Shown here: positions 1-10,326 of the stretch, in pieces
How the letters are laid out: each line of letters begins with the position of its first letter
Position numbering within the stretch: position 1 is the stretch's first letter
Assembly (NCBI GenBank): GCA_040219235.1
Contig: JAVJSV010000011.1
Span: forward strand, 620,001 to 684,000
Direction: 5' to 3'
Length of the DNA stretch: 64,000 nucleotides
Source of the DNA: Rhodospirillaceae bacterium
GTDB lineage: Bacteria > Pseudomonadota > Alphaproteobacteria > Rhodospirillales > Rhodospirillaceae
Notes under the pieces: model-generated
The model's database searches: none
What the model was told of the DNA's origin: nothing
Seen by the model: only the letters and a program-made list of their open reading frames with translations
Program-made: the position numbers and the translations under genes

Positions 1-249
1 AGCACGAATGCGTGTGACAACATCCTCATAGCACACCACGTTCTCAAGACGGTCTGAAAGCGGTTTTCCATCATCAGTGACCGCGAGGTCTAGATTGATG
101 CGGACTCTCTGTGGCACCCCTCTCTCGTGAGGATGGATTCCAATATCGCAGGGGAGCACAAGGTCGCGAACAAAGACGTGGCGGACCTGATCCACTGCAT
201 TTGCTATGTATAACGGCTCGATGACTCGTTTTTTTCTGATATCAGCCAT
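1..249 (-). CDS. folB: Dihydroneopterin aldolase, 5' part (cut by window edge)
   Basis: The first 83 residues read as a FolB N-terminus. After a short leader comes VFVRDLVLPCDIGIHPHERG, followed by the PQRVRINLDLAV strand and the ENVVCYEDVV segment, all typical of the family. FolB converts 7,8-dihydroneopterin to 6-hydroxymethyl-dihydropterin in cytosolic folate synthesis. The ATG at 249-247 overlaps the end of the upstream reductase by 8 bases, so translation is probably coupled. The C-terminal third lies outside the window. Family assignment is confident from the motif; activity is inferred. Confidence 0.85.
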   Translation of the reverse strand, partial: MADIRKKRVIEPLYIANAVDQVRHVFVRDLVLPCDIGIHPHERGVPQRVRINLDLAVTDDGKPLSDRLENVVCYEDVVTRIRA

Positions 250-1012
250 CTTTATGTCGTCCTTCAACCGGTTGGGCCCATCCAAGGTGCTCTCCACTAT
301 CAACGGCGATCATCTGCCCGGTGACGGCTGATGCACCGAGCAAATACTTAACCGCATTTGCAATATCTTCAACGTCTACTTTTCGTTGAAGCGGAGTAGC
401 GCGCGCTTGAGCCATAAATGTCTCTTCCGTTTGGTGTTCGTTCGCAAGTGTTGGGCCTGGGCCGACACCATTCACCCGTATCCGAGGCGCAAGCGCCAAG
501 GCTAAGGTCTGCGTCATTGCCCACAGCCCTGATTTGCTGATGGTATAAGAGAAAAAATTTGGTGTGAGATTGAACACCCTTTGATCAATTATATTGGTAA
601 TGATTCCGTGGGACTCACACGGCAATGCACGTGCAAAGTCTTGGCTTAAGATAAAGGGGGCATGCAGATTCACGTTCAAATGCCGTGCCCAAGAGTAGGA
701 GGTTACTTCATCCCACTGTTCTTCTTCAAAAATTGAAGCATTATTAACTAGGGCACCCAAGGGACCAAGGGCATCTGTTGCAGACGCTACTAACTTCCGT
801 GTTTCATCCTCATCACTGAGGTCGGCATACAGCGTTGCGACCTGACAGCCATGTTGTTGAAGAGTGTGCGCTAAGATTTCAGCGCTTTCACTTGAGCCGA
901 AATAGTGAATGGCAATATTCCATCCATCTTCAGCTAAAGCTTCAGACAGTGCACGGCCAATACGTTTGGCTCCGCCCGTTATCAAAATGGTTTTATGCGT
1001 TTCCTGTACCAT
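242..1012 (-). CDS. Pteridine reductase-like short-chain dehydrogenase (FolM/PTR1 type)
   Basis: A 256-residue NAD(P)-dependent SDR. The cofactor loop TGGAKRIG is at residues 12-19, NNAS at about 90-93, and the catalytic YxxxK is Y156-K160. At the position of the usual catalytic Ser there is Asp143 (NIID), as in pteridine reductase PTR1 and FolM, which use Asp-Tyr-Lys to reduce dihydro- or biopterins. The overlap with folB supports a pterin role, such as dihydromonapterin or dihydrofolate reduction. The start codon overlaps the antiporter stop by one base (TGATG), so the three genes probably form an operon. A generic SDR with another substrate is the alternative. Confidence 0.75.
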   Translation of the reverse strand: MVQETHKTILITGGAKRIGRALSEALAEDGWNIAIHYFGSSESAEILAHTLQQHGCQVATLYADLSDEDETRKLVASATDALGPLGALVNNASIFEEEQWDEVTSYSWARHLNVNLHAPFILSQDFARALPCESHGIITNIIDQRVFNLTPNFFSYTISKSGLWAMTQTLALALAPRIRVNGVGPGPTLANEHQTEETFMAQARATPLQRKVDVEDIANAVKYLLGASAVTGQMIAVDSGEHLGWAQPVEGRHKDG

Positions 1013-1986
1013 CAGACAAAGTTCTCAACGCCTGCGTATTGAATGCCAATGTAGGCCACGTATAGAAGCAAACAAACAAGTCCTTCACGTTTGGATAGCG
1101 TGTTACCAGAGAGCATAAAAGGAACCAGAATCACAGCTGCTGCAAGCATGACCCAAACGTCAAACGATAAGATCTGATGAGCGACTGGAACCTCCTCAAC
1201 TATCGCTGTTACACCCATAACACCAAGAATATTAAAGATGTTACTTCCCATCACATTACCAACAATGAGGTCGGTATGGCGCTTTGCGGCCGCAGCTGCC
1301 ACGGTGGCCAGTTCTGGCAGAGAGGTCCCAACGGCGACCATCGTCAAGCCAATGACTTCTTCACTTACGCCGATCCTGCGCGCAATTGTCGTTGCGCCGT
1401 TGACCAGAAGGTCGGCTCCTAAGGCAACGGCAGCCAGCCCACCAATAACCCAGAAAGCAGCAACAGCCGGTGCGACAATAGCTTCCGGCACGGCTTCATC
1501 AAGGTCGAGCATGCTGAGATCGTCTATCCCGTGTTTTTTGCCCTGTGCATAAGAAAAAAACAGAAAAGCGATCAGTAGTGCAAACATAATCATTCCGGAA
1601 ACACTACCGAACGACCCTGTAAAAGCTACGCCGATGAATAATGCTGTCGCGCCAATCATTATGGAACTGTCACGTATGAAATGCGCTCTGTTGGCTGCAA
1701 TTGGGCACATTATTGCACCAGCCCCGAGGATAAAAAGAATGTTTGCGATATTGCTCCCCACTACGTTACCCACGGCGATTCCTGAAGCTCCCTCCAAGGC
1801 GGCTCTCACACACACAACCAATTCAGGGAGAGAGGTTCCAAGAGCAACAATGGTTAGACCAACAACCAGAGGCGATATATTGAAACGAGCGGCTACCGCC
1901 ACCGCCCCCTTAATGAGGTAGTCCGCACCACCGCTCAGTAAAACGAGGCCGATAATCAGATAAATATAAGGAAGGACTTGCGACAA
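1012..1986 (-). CDS. Calcium/sodium antiporter, CaCA family (YrbG-like)
   Basis: A 324-residue inner-membrane protein with the two internal repeats of the CaCA exchanger family. Each repeat carries a TSLPEL alpha motif (LGTSLPELVV near 50; VGTSLPELAT near 220) and a GNVxGSN motif (GNVVGSNIANIL near 73; GNVMGSNIFNIL near 243). About ten hydrophobic segments are visible. It would exchange Ca2+ for Na+ or K+ across the membrane. The start codon is TTG at 1986 with only a weak ribosome-binding site; no nearer ATG would preserve the first helix. It is the first gene of the run into the SDR and folB. The coupling with folate genes is positional only. Confidence 0.88.
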   Translation of the reverse strand: MSQVLPYIYLIIGLVLLSGGADYLIKGAVAVAARFNISPLVVGLTIVALGTSLPELVVCVRAALEGASGIAVGNVVGSNIANILFILGAGAIMCPIAANRAHFIRDSSIMIGATALFIGVAFTGSFGSVSGMIMFALLIAFLFFSYAQGKKHGIDDLSMLDLDEAVPEAIVAPAVAAFWVIGGLAAVALGADLLVNGATTIARRIGVSEEVIGLTMVAVGTSLPELATVAAAAAKRHTDLIVGNVMGSNIFNILGVMGVTAIVEEVPVAHQILSFDVWVMLAAAVILVPFMLSGNTLSKREGLVCLLLYVAYIGIQYAGVENFV

Positions 1987-2083
1987 GATATACTGCCTAT
2001 CCAGGAATTAAACTGTAAAGGTGTCCTACGCGCCGGAGCTTCAATTGGCAAGAACCTTGACTTTTCATGCTGAGAACGAGGGA

Positions 2084-3202
2084 TTAATCCTCATTTTCTA
2101 GACGCTCAATATAACTGTCCAAGAGGCCCTCATAGTCAGGAACGGGGCGGTGCCAAGCAGATTTCGGTAACAGTGTTGCTTTATGCCTTTCCAGTAGTCG
2201 TGCTGGTTGATATTGCAGCAAGCTAGAGAGACTGCAATTCGCTCTCAGCAAGGGAATACAATTGATCTGGATGATCTTCCGACTTGCAAAGTAGGGCTGA
2301 ATAAGGCTTAACGCGACATCGTCTTCCGGCGCTCCATATTTAGGTAAGAGGACGGCTTCATTGAGGACGTAAAAAGTTGTGTATGTGGCAATCCCCTCTG
2401 GCAGGGAAACCACCGGAATACGTTCAACGGTAAGCCGTGCTCCCCGAGCATCTTCTGATTGAGCCAGGTGTTGAGCAGTTAAATCTAACGGGCCAGCCAT
2501 ATCATCGTCAGAAGATTTTCCGACCAAGGCATGTCCCGAGCGCGCAAAAACGCAACTGCGTCGCAATTCACTCTTCCAAACATCTTTGCCCAGTGTCTGA
2601 TCACACCAGATAACGTGTCGAACCCCGAGCCAAGACGTCAGGATGTCGAAGGCATCCAGGCGTGACAAGTTGGGGTTGCGCTTGCTGTCAAAAATAGCCG
2701 CAGATGAAACGATGAGCGTGCCATTGTCGTCACTACAAAAGGTACCGCTTTCGAGGGTCAACGGAGCGCGGAATCGTCTTACTTCAGCCTCCCCAAGTAG
2801 GGTGTGAGTTAACTTTGAATCGCTTTCGTTGCCCTGATCGTTTTGACCCCATGAATTGAATTTCCAATCTACAGCGGCTGACCCGCCTTTGCCATCGACA
2901 AGAAATGTGGGCCCAGTATCTCTGATGCGAGGCGAGTCGTGTGGGATTGTAATGATATCTAGTTTTGGACCGCAACGGTTCGCAACGTCATCATAGCTGC
3001 CTTTGGTTGCCACGACGGTAATCGGTTCAAGCTCTCTCACCGATTGAATAATCTCTGAAAGTGTGTCCTTGAGTTCGGAGTTGACCGAGGCGTCAGAACA
3101 AGCTGGCCAGGTCGTCCATGTGCGGGCGTGGCGGCACCACTCCGGTGGCATAAAGAATCCATCATCTTTAGGTCGCGTTGCTGAGGTTGTTGGCGTTTTC
3201 AT
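2084..3202 (-). CDS. Agmatine deiminase / peptidyl-arginine deiminase family protein, catalytic residues missing
   Basis: At 372 residues this has the length and overall order of bacterial agmatine deiminases. Retained are the guanidine-side Asp motif RDTGPTF (94-100), the Glu of the EGG motif (here ESG, 151-153), and the late FYVLNEAVLLPKYG strand (277-290). The GHxD motif expected after the LGxD strand is replaced by KDVWKSEL (206-213). The nucleophile region, normally GGGNIHC before ITQQQP, reads ANCSLSSLLQYQP (321-333), with Ser327 at the Cys position. Family membership is clear; deimination is unlikely. The frame is open and not decayed, so this is more likely a pseudoenzyme than a pseudogene. 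It follows the 5-oxoprolinase by 53 bp and is probably co-transcribed. Confidence 0.75.
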   Translation of the reverse strand: MKTPTTSATRPKDDGFFMPPEWCRHARTWTTWPACSDASVNSELKDTLSEIIQSVRELEPITVVATKGSYDDVANRCGPKLDIITIPHDSPRIRDTGPTFLVDGKGGSAAVDWKFNSWGQNDQGNESDSKLTHTLLGEAEVRRFRAPLTLESGTFCSDDNGTLIVSSAAIFDSKRNPNLSRLDAFDILTSWLGVRHVIWCDQTLGKDVWKSELRRSCVFARSGHALVGKSSDDDMAGPLDLTAQHLAQSEDARGARLTVERIPVVSLPEGIATYTTFYVLNEAVLLPKYGAPEDDVALSLIQPYFASRKIIQINCIPLLRANCSLSSLLQYQPARLLERHKATLLPKSAWHRPVPDYEGLLDSYIERLENED

Positions 3203-3255
3203 ATGGGCTCGTCAATTTAGGATGTGGCTCAGTAACAGATAAACGCTATTTGTTC

Positions 3256-6200
3256 TTAGTTCTTTGAGCCGTAGCCACCGCCACCTGGTGTTTTGACGAT
3301 AATTCTATCTCCAGACTGCACGTCAGCAGCATCCGAATACGCAAGGGCTTCGATATCACCATTGACGCGTTCTATAAGGGTCTCGCCGCGCAAACCGTCT
3401 TCCCCGCCATTGAGTCCGAAGGGGGAAGTCGTACGACGACCAGACAATATCGCGACTGACATAGAGTCGAGGAACCTTATTTTGCGCACAGCACCATGAC
3501 CACCGCAGTGATGACCCGCGCCGCCTGAATTTGCTCGGATTGAAAAGGAATCTACGATCACTGGGTAACGCCACTCCAGAATTTCGGGGTCCGTCAATCG
3601 AGAGTTGGTCATGTGACTGTGAACTGCATCTGCACCATCAAAATCTGCACTTGCCCCCGTGCCGCCGCATAGTGTTTCGTAGTACTGATGCTCCGCATTG
3701 CCAAAGGTCAGATTGTTCATAGTGCCCTGGCTTGCTGCGAGGCGACCTAATGCCGCATACAATGCATCACATACAATTTGTGAGGTTTCTACGTTTCCAG
3801 CAACGACCGCTGCAGGGTGCGTTGGGTTAAGCATCGACCCTTCTGGAATAATGATGTTTAAAGGTTTCAGGCATCCTTCATTCATCGGGATGTCATCATT
3901 AACAAGAGTACGAAACACATATAACACTGCGGCTTTACAAATTGCGCTAGGCGCATTGTAGTTAGTAGGTCTTTGCGGAGATGTTCCCGTAAAATCAATG
4001 GTGGCTGATCTATCCTGACGATTGACAGCAATAGAGACGTGAATTTCTCCCCCATCGTCCATCGGTGCGGTAAATCGCCCATCAGTTAAAGAATCCAACA
4101 CCCGCCTTACAGCTTCCTCAGCATTGTCTTGCACATGCTGTGTGAAGGCTTTGACGACGTCTAAGCCATACTCGTTAACCACCTTTTGCAGTTCTTTTGC
4201 GCCTTTATTGCAGGCTGCCAGTTGCGCCCTAAGATCGGCAATGTTGTGACTCACATTTCTCGAAGGATAGGAACCGCCGCTCAGAATCTGGCACATTTCT
4301 TGTTCGAGAAATTGACCACCTACAACAAGCGGTAAGGCATCTAAAAGTACGCCTTCCTCGAGGATGTTATGGCTATGGGGGGGCATAGAGCCAGGGGTTA
4401 ACCCACCAATGTCAGCATGATGGCCACGCGCTGCGACAAAAAATATTAGTTCGTCCGATGTTTTATCAAACATCGGCATTACAACTGTAATGTCTGGAAG
4501 ATGAGTGCCGCCGTTGTAGGGAGCATTGGTAACAAATGCGCTTTGTGGCTTTAGGCGTCCTTTCTGGGCTTGAATGACGGCGCGCACACTTTCCCCCATG
4601 GAGCCTAGATGCACGGGCATATGTGGCGCATTCGCGACAAGGGCGCCCGTTGAATCAAAAACGGCGCAGGAAAAATCCAGCCTCTCTTTGATGTTAACTG
4701 AATGGGCTGTGTTTTGAAGAACCGCTCCCATCTGTTCAGCAATTGACATGAAAAGGCTGTTAAAAATCTCAATTTGAATGGCATCAGCATGCGTGCCGAT
4801 TGCGATGCGAGCTGCCTTCTTTGCAGCACGCTTTAATAAAAAATCGCGCTGAGGTTGGACGTGGCATTGCCAATTTGCTTCGACCACAATGGTTCCGTCT
4901 GATGCAGTAATGAGGGCCGGTCCCCTAATGCACTTTCCGGGTTCTAATGTTTTGGCATCAAACACAGGTGCGGTTATCCAATTTGATTCTGACCACATGT
5001 CGATGTTGTCAATGGGTCTGGGTGGTTTTGCCTCAGGACTTTTTGACGGTAATGATTGGTCTGCTCGACTGCTATCGCGACGGCTAACCGCTTCGACTGA
5101 AGCTGTTTCTATAACCAGGGCTTTGCCGTCCTGGATGAAGCCGAACAGCTCTTCGTGAAAGCGCTCAAAAGTCTTAGTAATATCGCTAGGTGGATCAAAA
5201 GAAACCGGCAATCCGGTGTCGGACCCATCATATCGCACGTGAACTTGTTTTATGACTTCGACCTGTTGTTCTGGCACACCTTGATCTAACAAATCCTGCG
5301 TTGCAGCTGCTGTCAGTTTTTCGAATATGATTCCAATCTGAGCCAGGTTCGCTCGATCTAACGTTTTTGATACAGTTTGCTCTCTCAGAGCTCTCAACGC
5401 GCCTAGTCCCATGCCATAAGCTGATAATACGCCTGCGTATCGGTGCACAAGAACTTGAGTCATACCAAGAACATCGGCCACCCGACAGGCATGCTGCCCA
5501 CCTGCGCCGCCAAAACTTACTAAGGTGTATGCAGAGACGTCGTGTCCTTTTTGAACTGAAATTGTTTTGATGGCGTTTGCCATATTTTCGATAGCAAGGT
5601 CTAGAAAGCCTTGCGCCAGCATTTCCTCAGACTTTTTTTCGCCTAGGGCAGAGTTTACTGTCTGTGCCATTTCAGAGAACTTACGTTGTACGGCGTTAAG
5701 ATCTAACGGTTGGTTGGCGCACTTCCCGAAAACATTTGGAAAGTATTTAGGCTGTATGCGACCGAGTAAAATATTGCAGTCGGTCACTGTTAGCGGTCCA
5801 TCGCGGCGATATGCGGTGGGGCCGGGGTTTGCGCCGGCACTTTCCGGACCGACGCGTAAGCGGAGGCCATCGAAAACACAACAGGACCCGCCACCGGCTG
5901 CCACAGTATGAATGTCCATCATCGGCGCGCGCAGTTTTACGCCCGCGACGACAGAGTCAAAGCTGCGTTCAAACGTGCCAGCATAATGCGAGACGTCTGT
6001 AGATGTGCCACCCATATCAAAGCCGATGACCTTATCTATTCCAGAATCCTTAGCAATTCCGGCCATACCAACAACACCACCTGCGGGGCCGGAAAGAACA
6101 GAATCCTTACCTCTAAATTTCACTGCGTCTGTTAAGCCACCATTGGATTGCATGAAGAATAGACGTGTATTTCCAATACTTTCTCTGATCTGATTGACAT

Positions 6201-6858
6201 AACGCGATAGTATTGGGGACAGATAGGCGTCAGCCACTGTGGTTTCTCCACGGCTAACGACCCTCATCAATGGGATAACGTCATATGATGTTGATATCTG
6301 TGTAAAGCCGATTTCTTTTGCCAGTTCTGCAACGCGGGATTCATGTTGTGGATGCCTGTCTGCATGCAACAACACGATAGCAACTGAGCGATACCCCTTA
6401 GCAAAAGCCTTCTTTAATTTGTGAGACGCGTCGGACTCGTGTAACGGCTTTTCAACATCCCCGGTTGCCAACAGCCGTTCATTGATTTCGATGACGTCAG
6501 AATACAAAGCCGAGGGCCGACGGATATGCAATTCAAACAGTGAGGGGCGTTGTTGAGTTCCAATGGTAAGTACGTCTGCAAACCCTTTAGTGATGGCGAG
6601 TAGCGTTTTTTCTCCGCCCCGTTCTAATAGTGCATTGGTAGCAACTGTGGTTCCCATTTTGATTGCGTCAATATCTTGTGAAGGGAACGGCGCATTTTTG
6701 GGAATGTTTAGGAGTTTACGAATACCTTCGACGGCGGCGTCTTGATAGTGTTCAGGGTTCTCCGACAGCAACTTCGACGTCATTATGCGCCCATCTGGAG
6801 AGCAGGCCACGATATCTGTGAAGGTGCCGCCACGGTCTACCCAAAATTGCCAACCCAT
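3256..6858 (-). CDS. 5-oxoprolinase (ATP-hydrolysing), full-length fused form
   Basis: About 1200 residues joining hydantoinase A (about 1-680) and hydantoinase B (about 690-1195), the size of eukaryotic-type OPLAH. The N-terminal [16 protein letters not shown] is characteristic. The ATP/actin-like motifs [12 protein letters not shown] and [20 protein letters not shown] are present, and the B half ends TPGGGGYGS. The enzyme cleaves 5-oxo-L-proline to glutamate with ATP in the gamma-glutamyl cycle. The ATG at 6858 is preferred over the GTG 12 bases upstream because the conserved N-terminus begins there. Specificity over related hydantoinases or acetone carboxylases rests on the fused architecture. 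Confidence 0.9.
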   Translation of the reverse strand: MGWQFWVDRGGTFTDIVACSPDGRIMTSKLLSENPEHYQDAAVEGIRKLLNIPKNAPFPSQDIDAIKMGTTVATNALLERGGEKTLLAITKGFADVLTIGTQQRPSLFELHIRRPSALYSDVIEINERLLATGDVEKPLHESDASHKLKKAFAKGYRSVAIVLLHADRHPQHESRVAELAKEIGFTQISTSYDVIPLMRVVSRGETTVADAYLSPILSRYVNQIRESIGNTRLFFMQSNGGLTDAVKFRGKDSVLSGPAGGVVGMAGIAKDSGIDKVIGFDMGGTSTDVSHYAGTFERSFDSVVAGVKLRAPMMDIHTVAAGGGSCCVFDGLRLRVGPESAGANPGPTAYRRDGPLTVTDCNILLGRIQPKYFPNVFGKCANQPLDLNAVQRKFSEMAQTVNSALGEKKSEEMLAQGFLDLAIENMANAIKTISVQKGHDVSAYTLVSFGGAGGQHACRVADVLGMTQVLVHRYAGVLSAYGMGLGALRALREQTVSKTLDRANLAQIGIIFEKLTAAATQDLLDQGVPEQQVEVIKQVHVRYDGSDTGLPVSFDPPSDITKTFERFHEELFGFIQDGKALVIETASVEAVSRRDSSRADQSLPSKSPEAKPPRPIDNIDMWSESNWITAPVFDAKTLEPGKCIRGPALITASDGTIVVEANWQCHVQPQRDFLLKRAAKKAARIAIGTHADAIQIEIFNSLFMSIAEQMGAVLQNTAHSVNIKERLDFSCAVFDSTGALVANAPHMPVHLGSMGESVRAVIQAQKGRLKPQSAFVTNAPYNGGTHLPDITVVMPMFDKTSDELIFFVAARGHHADIGGLTPGSMPPHSHNILEEGVLLDALPLVVGGQFLEQEMCQILSGGSYPSRNVSHNIADLRAQLAACNKGAKELQKVVNEYGLDVVKAFTQHVQDNAEEAVRRVLDSLTDGRFTAPMDDGGEIHVSIAVNRQDRSATIDFTGTSPQRPTNYNAPSAICKAAVLYVFRTLVNDDIPMNEGCLKPLNIIIPEGSMLNPTHPAAVVAGNVETSQIVCDALYAALGRLAASQGTMNNLTFGNAEHQYYETLCGGTGASADFDGADAVHSHMTNSRLTDPEILEWRYPVIVDSFSIRANSGGAGHHCGGHGAVRKIRFLDSMSVAILSGRRTTSPFGLNGGEDGLRGETLIERVNGDIEALAYSDAADVQSGDRIIVKTPGGGGYGSKN

Positions 6859-7055
6859 CTTTACGATCACACCAAAATACTAACGGAAGAGTATCTGTAA
6901 ACTTCCACGCTAAAATGTATCGTGCAACCCTCATGCTTTGTAATAAAACGGTATCGGAGTAAATTCTGACACTGTAAATTAAAATGTAAGGCGATAAGGT
7001 CTATGAGCCCGATTCTAGACGATTTTAGATGTGAGGTAATTGACCATTGGTTGGC

Positions 7056-7071
7056 ACACCTCTTGAGGTGT
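7056..7071 (+). repeat. Inverted repeat covering the ribosome-binding site of the TPR gene
   Basis: ACACCTC-TT-GAGGTGT gives 7-base arms. As RNA it would fold with a six-pair stem and a four-base loop. The right arm contains the GAGGTG Shine-Dalgarno sequence for the GTG start at 7077, so folding would hide it. The dyad could instead be an operator. Confidence 0.5.
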
Positions 7072-7076
7072 AGCGA

Positions 7077-8894
7077 GTGAGCGCATTGACTCCTAAGATT
7101 GCTGCGCTTCTTGATAAGGGCTTGGCAAGTCATAAGGTCGGGGACCTTCAGGCTGCGATCTCTGCTTATTCTGCTGTCCTAAAAAAGAAACCTCTGCAAG
7201 CGGATGCATTGTGGTTGAAAGGCGTTGCCTTTTTAGGCTTAGGAGAGCCTGATGTGGCTTTAGAATGGTTGGAAAAAGCACTACGTCGGCGGCCAACCGA
7301 TGCCGGTATTCTGAATGATCTCGGCATGGCTCATGAGGCGCTAGGGCAGCAGATTCAGGCTAGAAAGTGTTTTGAGGATGCGCTCGTGATTGACTCTAAC
7401 ATTCCGAGTGTCCTCGCGAATATAGCGCGATATGAGCTTAATGATGGACATGCTGTTTCTGCTCTGGAAATGGCGGCGCGGGCTGCTGCAATCGACCCTA
7501 ATTTGATTGAGGCCCACAATGTCAAAGCTTTGGCGTTATGGGAACTCAACCGTGTGATAGAGGCCGATAATGTGTTTGCGGCGGCTCTGACTATTGCCCC
7601 GACAAATGCAGAACTGCTGTTTAACAGAGGGGAATTGTATAGAGAAACTGGACAGTACGATTTGGCTCAGGTTGACCTGGAACGCGCTGTTAAAGTAGCG
7701 GAGATTGGATCAATAAACTGGGCAAAAGCAAAAATGACTCTTGGCCTGATCAAAAAGCAACAGGGAGCGATTGAGGAGGCTCTTGAGTTTTATGATTCAG
7801 TTTTAAGGGTATGTCCAGATAACACTCAGACTCTCGTTAATCGAGGAGAGGTTAAGCAGCCGCTTGGAGACCTTGATGGTGCTTATGCGGACTTCACTAA
7901 AGCAGTTTTACTTGATCCAGAATCGGCGGCGGCAAAATTTGCTCTGGCTTGTCTGGATCTATTACAGCGAGAGTGGTCAACCGGCTGGGAAAACTTTGAG
8001 GCAAGGTGGGGAATGAAAGATTTCAATTCTATCCCACGTACTAAAAAGATTCCGGCTTGGAATGGTTCAACGCAGGCTGATGAGAAACTCTTGATTTGGG
8101 GAGAACAAGGCTTGGGAGACCAGGTTATGTTTATCAGTCAGCTCTCTGACCTTGTTGACCGAAAGACCCATTTTGCACTTGAGGTTGATAAACGTTTAGT
8201 AACGTTACTGCGCCGAAGTTTCCCGTTATTGGAAGTCTACGAATATGACATGGTGCCTGAGGATTTTGTTCCAAAGTTCGACGCTCAGGTTCCTTTGGGG
8301 TCTTTAGGACGATTCCTAAGATCGGATGTATCATTTTTCCCAAAGCCTAAAGCTTACCTAAAGAGTGATATTGGGCAGACCTCTCGTCTTCGCAAGACAT
8401 ATGAGCGGTTGGCTTCTGGCCGGAAAATTGTCGGTATTTCTTGGCACAGCATCAACGCTCAAATTGGACAAGCGAAATCACTGCAGTTGCATAACTGGAG
8501 ATCCATTCTAACCACGGAGAACGTTTTGTTTGTCTCATTGCAATACGGTGATGTTAAAGAAACCGTTAGGGATGCAGTTCAACAATACGGCGCTGAAATT
8601 TTTATTGATGAGTCAGTTAATCCGATGGAAGATTTTGATGCGGCAGCCTCGCAAGTTGCTGCGATGGATTTGGTGGTCTCAACGTCCAACACGACTGTTC
8701 ATCTGGCAGGGGCTTTGGGGCAACAGGTGTGGGTGATGGTCCCGGCTTACCCAGAATGGAGATGGGGATTAAAAGGCAATTCTGTGCCATGGTATCAAAA
8801 TGTCCGGGTTTTTCGTCAACCTACTGTTGGTGACTGGGACACTGTTTTGGATCAGGTTGCCCATGAATTAGGCGCTTGGACTGCTAAAACTTAG
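7077..8894 (+). CDS. TPR-repeat protein with C-terminal glycosyltransferase-like domain
   Basis: A 605-residue soluble protein. Residues about 10-290 are tandem tetratricopeptide repeats, with regular A/G-x-Y-F signatures such as LGLGEPDVALEWLEKAL and LGDLDGAYADFTKAV. Residues about 310-600 resemble the glycosyltransferase-9 / ADP-heptose-transferase-like fold found fused to TPRs in alphaproteobacteria: GEQGLGDQ near 342-349, VGISWHS near 450, and DLVVSTSNTTVHLAGALG near 540. It may transfer a sugar to protein or envelope glycan; donor and acceptor are unknown. Start is GTG with GAGGTG six bases upstream. It faces away from the oxoprolinase gene. Confidence 0.75.
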   Translation: MSALTPKIAALLDKGLASHKVGDLQAAISAYSAVLKKKPLQADALWLKGVAFLGLGEPDVALEWLEKALRRRPTDAGILNDLGMAHEALGQQIQARKCFEDALVIDSNIPSVLANIARYELNDGHAVSALEMAARAAAIDPNLIEAHNVKALALWELNRVIEADNVFAAALTIAPTNAELLFNRGELYRETGQYDLAQVDLERAVKVAEIGSINWAKAKMTLGLIKKQQGAIEEALEFYDSVLRVCPDNTQTLVNRGEVKQPLGDLDGAYADFTKAVLLDPESAAAKFALACLDLLQREWSTGWENFEARWGMKDFNSIPRTKKIPAWNGSTQADEKLLIWGEQGLGDQVMFISQLSDLVDRKTHFALEVDKRLVTLLRRSFPLLEVYEYDMVPEDFVPKFDAQVPLGSLGRFLRSDVSFFPKPKAYLKSDIGQTSRLRKTYERLASGRKIVGISWHSINAQIGQAKSLQLHNWRSILTTENVLFVSLQYGDVKETVRDAVQQYGAEIFIDESVNPMEDFDAAASQVAAMDLVVSTSNTTVHLAGALGQQVWVMVPAYPEWRWGLKGNSVPWYQNVRVFRQPTVGDWDTVLDQVAHELGAWTAKT

Positions 8895-8940
8895 CGTTAG
8901 GCGAGTTCATTTAAGGTGGCGATCTCATCAACGGCTTGTT

Positions 8941-8966
8941 AGCCAAAATATTTATTCTATTTGGCT
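8941..8966. terminator. Weak hairpin between convergent genes
   Basis: AGCCAAA pairs with TTTGGCT, with a few more A-T pairs inside, in the gap between two convergent genes. There is no clear T-run on either side, so it is only a candidate transcription end point. Confidence 0.3.
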
Positions 8967-9021
8967 CAGTATTTAATCTGAAGTTTTAGGCACAGCCTCG
9001 AGATTATCGAAAGAGCTTCTC

Positions 9022-10317
9022 TCAACTCGCACTCACTGTTGTCGTGTTGGCAAGAGCCGGTTGAGTGACCACCGTATCGTCGCCGTTAATTATTCCGAGT
9101 GGGGCGTAAGGCACGGTCGGAAATACCGTTTCAAGCGATGGGCTGTTGTGGCGTTTTGCTAGAATCTCAGCGATCACTTGGCGATAGTCTGTGGTTACGG
9201 CCAAGTCCCCATTATCCAAATTTGCAGTATTTAAGCCGGGCCAGTCGCCGTACATTTGTCCGCCATTTGCATTACCTGAAAGCACCATCATGACCGAACC
9301 GGAGCCATGATCTGTTCCGTTACTGGCATTTTCGTTCAGTCGGCGACCGAATTCTGTCATGAACACAAGGGAAATGCGGTCTTTGTAGTCTGCGACATCT
9401 TCCCAGAACGCGCCTAGCGACTGAGACAATTCCGTCACTTGACCACGGAATTCGTTCACTAGATTGTTATGATGATCCCATCCGCCATGATCAACAGTTG
9501 CAACATCCAGTCCCACGTCCATTTTGATTAAAGTGGCAAGGTTCTTCAGCGCCTTAGAAAGGGGGCCATTCGTATAGGCAGGACCATTCTCAGATAACGA
9601 GTCATCATTGTTAGTTTCAGGCAGACCTTCAAGTTTCGTTTGTACAGTATTGATCGCCTCTAAAGTTTGCTGTGCCACTTGCTGATAGGGTGAACTTCCT
9701 GAATTCAGGGCTGCGATTACCTCAGCATTTACGTCTCCACCCGCAACATTAAAGTCCTTCACATCAGGAATACTAACGGCTTGAGGGTATCCCAATAGGG
9801 ATATCGGATTATTGGATGCGGTTGAGATCGTTGAGAGTAATGGGCGGTCTTGCGATAGTGTTTGCAAGTGCCGCGTTAGCCAGCCCGACGTTAGGTTGTT
9901 TTCATTATCAGCTAGGCCGCGTTCCATCATATCCATGGACTTAAAGTGACTACGGTTTTCTGTTGGAACTCCAGCGGCATGGATGAAAGCAAGGTCGCCG
10001 CCGCTATAGAGGTTGTTAAGCTCCGGGGCATCAGGGTTTAGAAAAAAGTCGACACCGCTTAGTCCGTTTGCCAAAGGCAGCCCTGCGCTGATTCCATTCG
10101 CTTTGACGGCGATGCTTGGGCGGGCTTTTTGATAGGCTGCTTCATCAGCCGGTGCGACAAGCTGCAGACCATCGGCTCCGCCGCGTGCAAACAGAACAAC
10201 GAGAATCTCATTATTCGTGCTGTCCGCTGCCATAGATACTCTTAGCCCTGGACCCATCGTGGCCATAAATGCGCCACCCGAAGCTCCGAGCAATAGATTT
10301 CTGCGTGTGAGTCTCAT
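9022..10317 (-). CDS. DUF1501 family exported protein
   Basis: A 431-residue member of the DUF1501 family, alkaline-phosphatase-fold relatives of unknown substrate. A twin-arginine signal is visible (TRRNLLLGASGGAF, residues 4-17), so export by Tat is expected. FARGGADGLQLV, GGWDHH near 275, MTEFGRRLNENASNGTDHGSG near 320 and the metal-site-like DHG are family features. The ATG at 10317 has AGGAGA six bases upstream, and that site overlaps the end of the DUF1800 gene. The pair is almost always adjacent in bacteria and is probably translated together. Confidence 0.85.
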   Translation of the reverse strand: MRLTRRNLLLGASGGAFMATMGPGLRVSMAADSTNNEILVVLFARGGADGLQLVAPADEAAYQKARPSIAVKANGISAGLPLANGLSGVDFFLNPDAPELNNLYSGGDLAFIHAAGVPTENRSHFKSMDMMERGLADNENNLTSGWLTRHLQTLSQDRPLLSTISTASNNPISLLGYPQAVSIPDVKDFNVAGGDVNAEVIAALNSGSSPYQQVAQQTLEAINTVQTKLEGLPETNNDDSLSENGPAYTNGPLSKALKNLATLIKMDVGLDVATVDHGGWDHHNNLVNEFRGQVTELSQSLGAFWEDVADYKDRISLVFMTEFGRRLNENASNGTDHGSGSVMMVLSGNANGGQMYGDWPGLNTANLDNGDLAVTTDYRQVIAEILAKRHNSPSLETVFPTVPYAPLGIINGDDTVVTQPALANTTTVSAS

Positions 10318-10326
10318 GGGTCTCTC

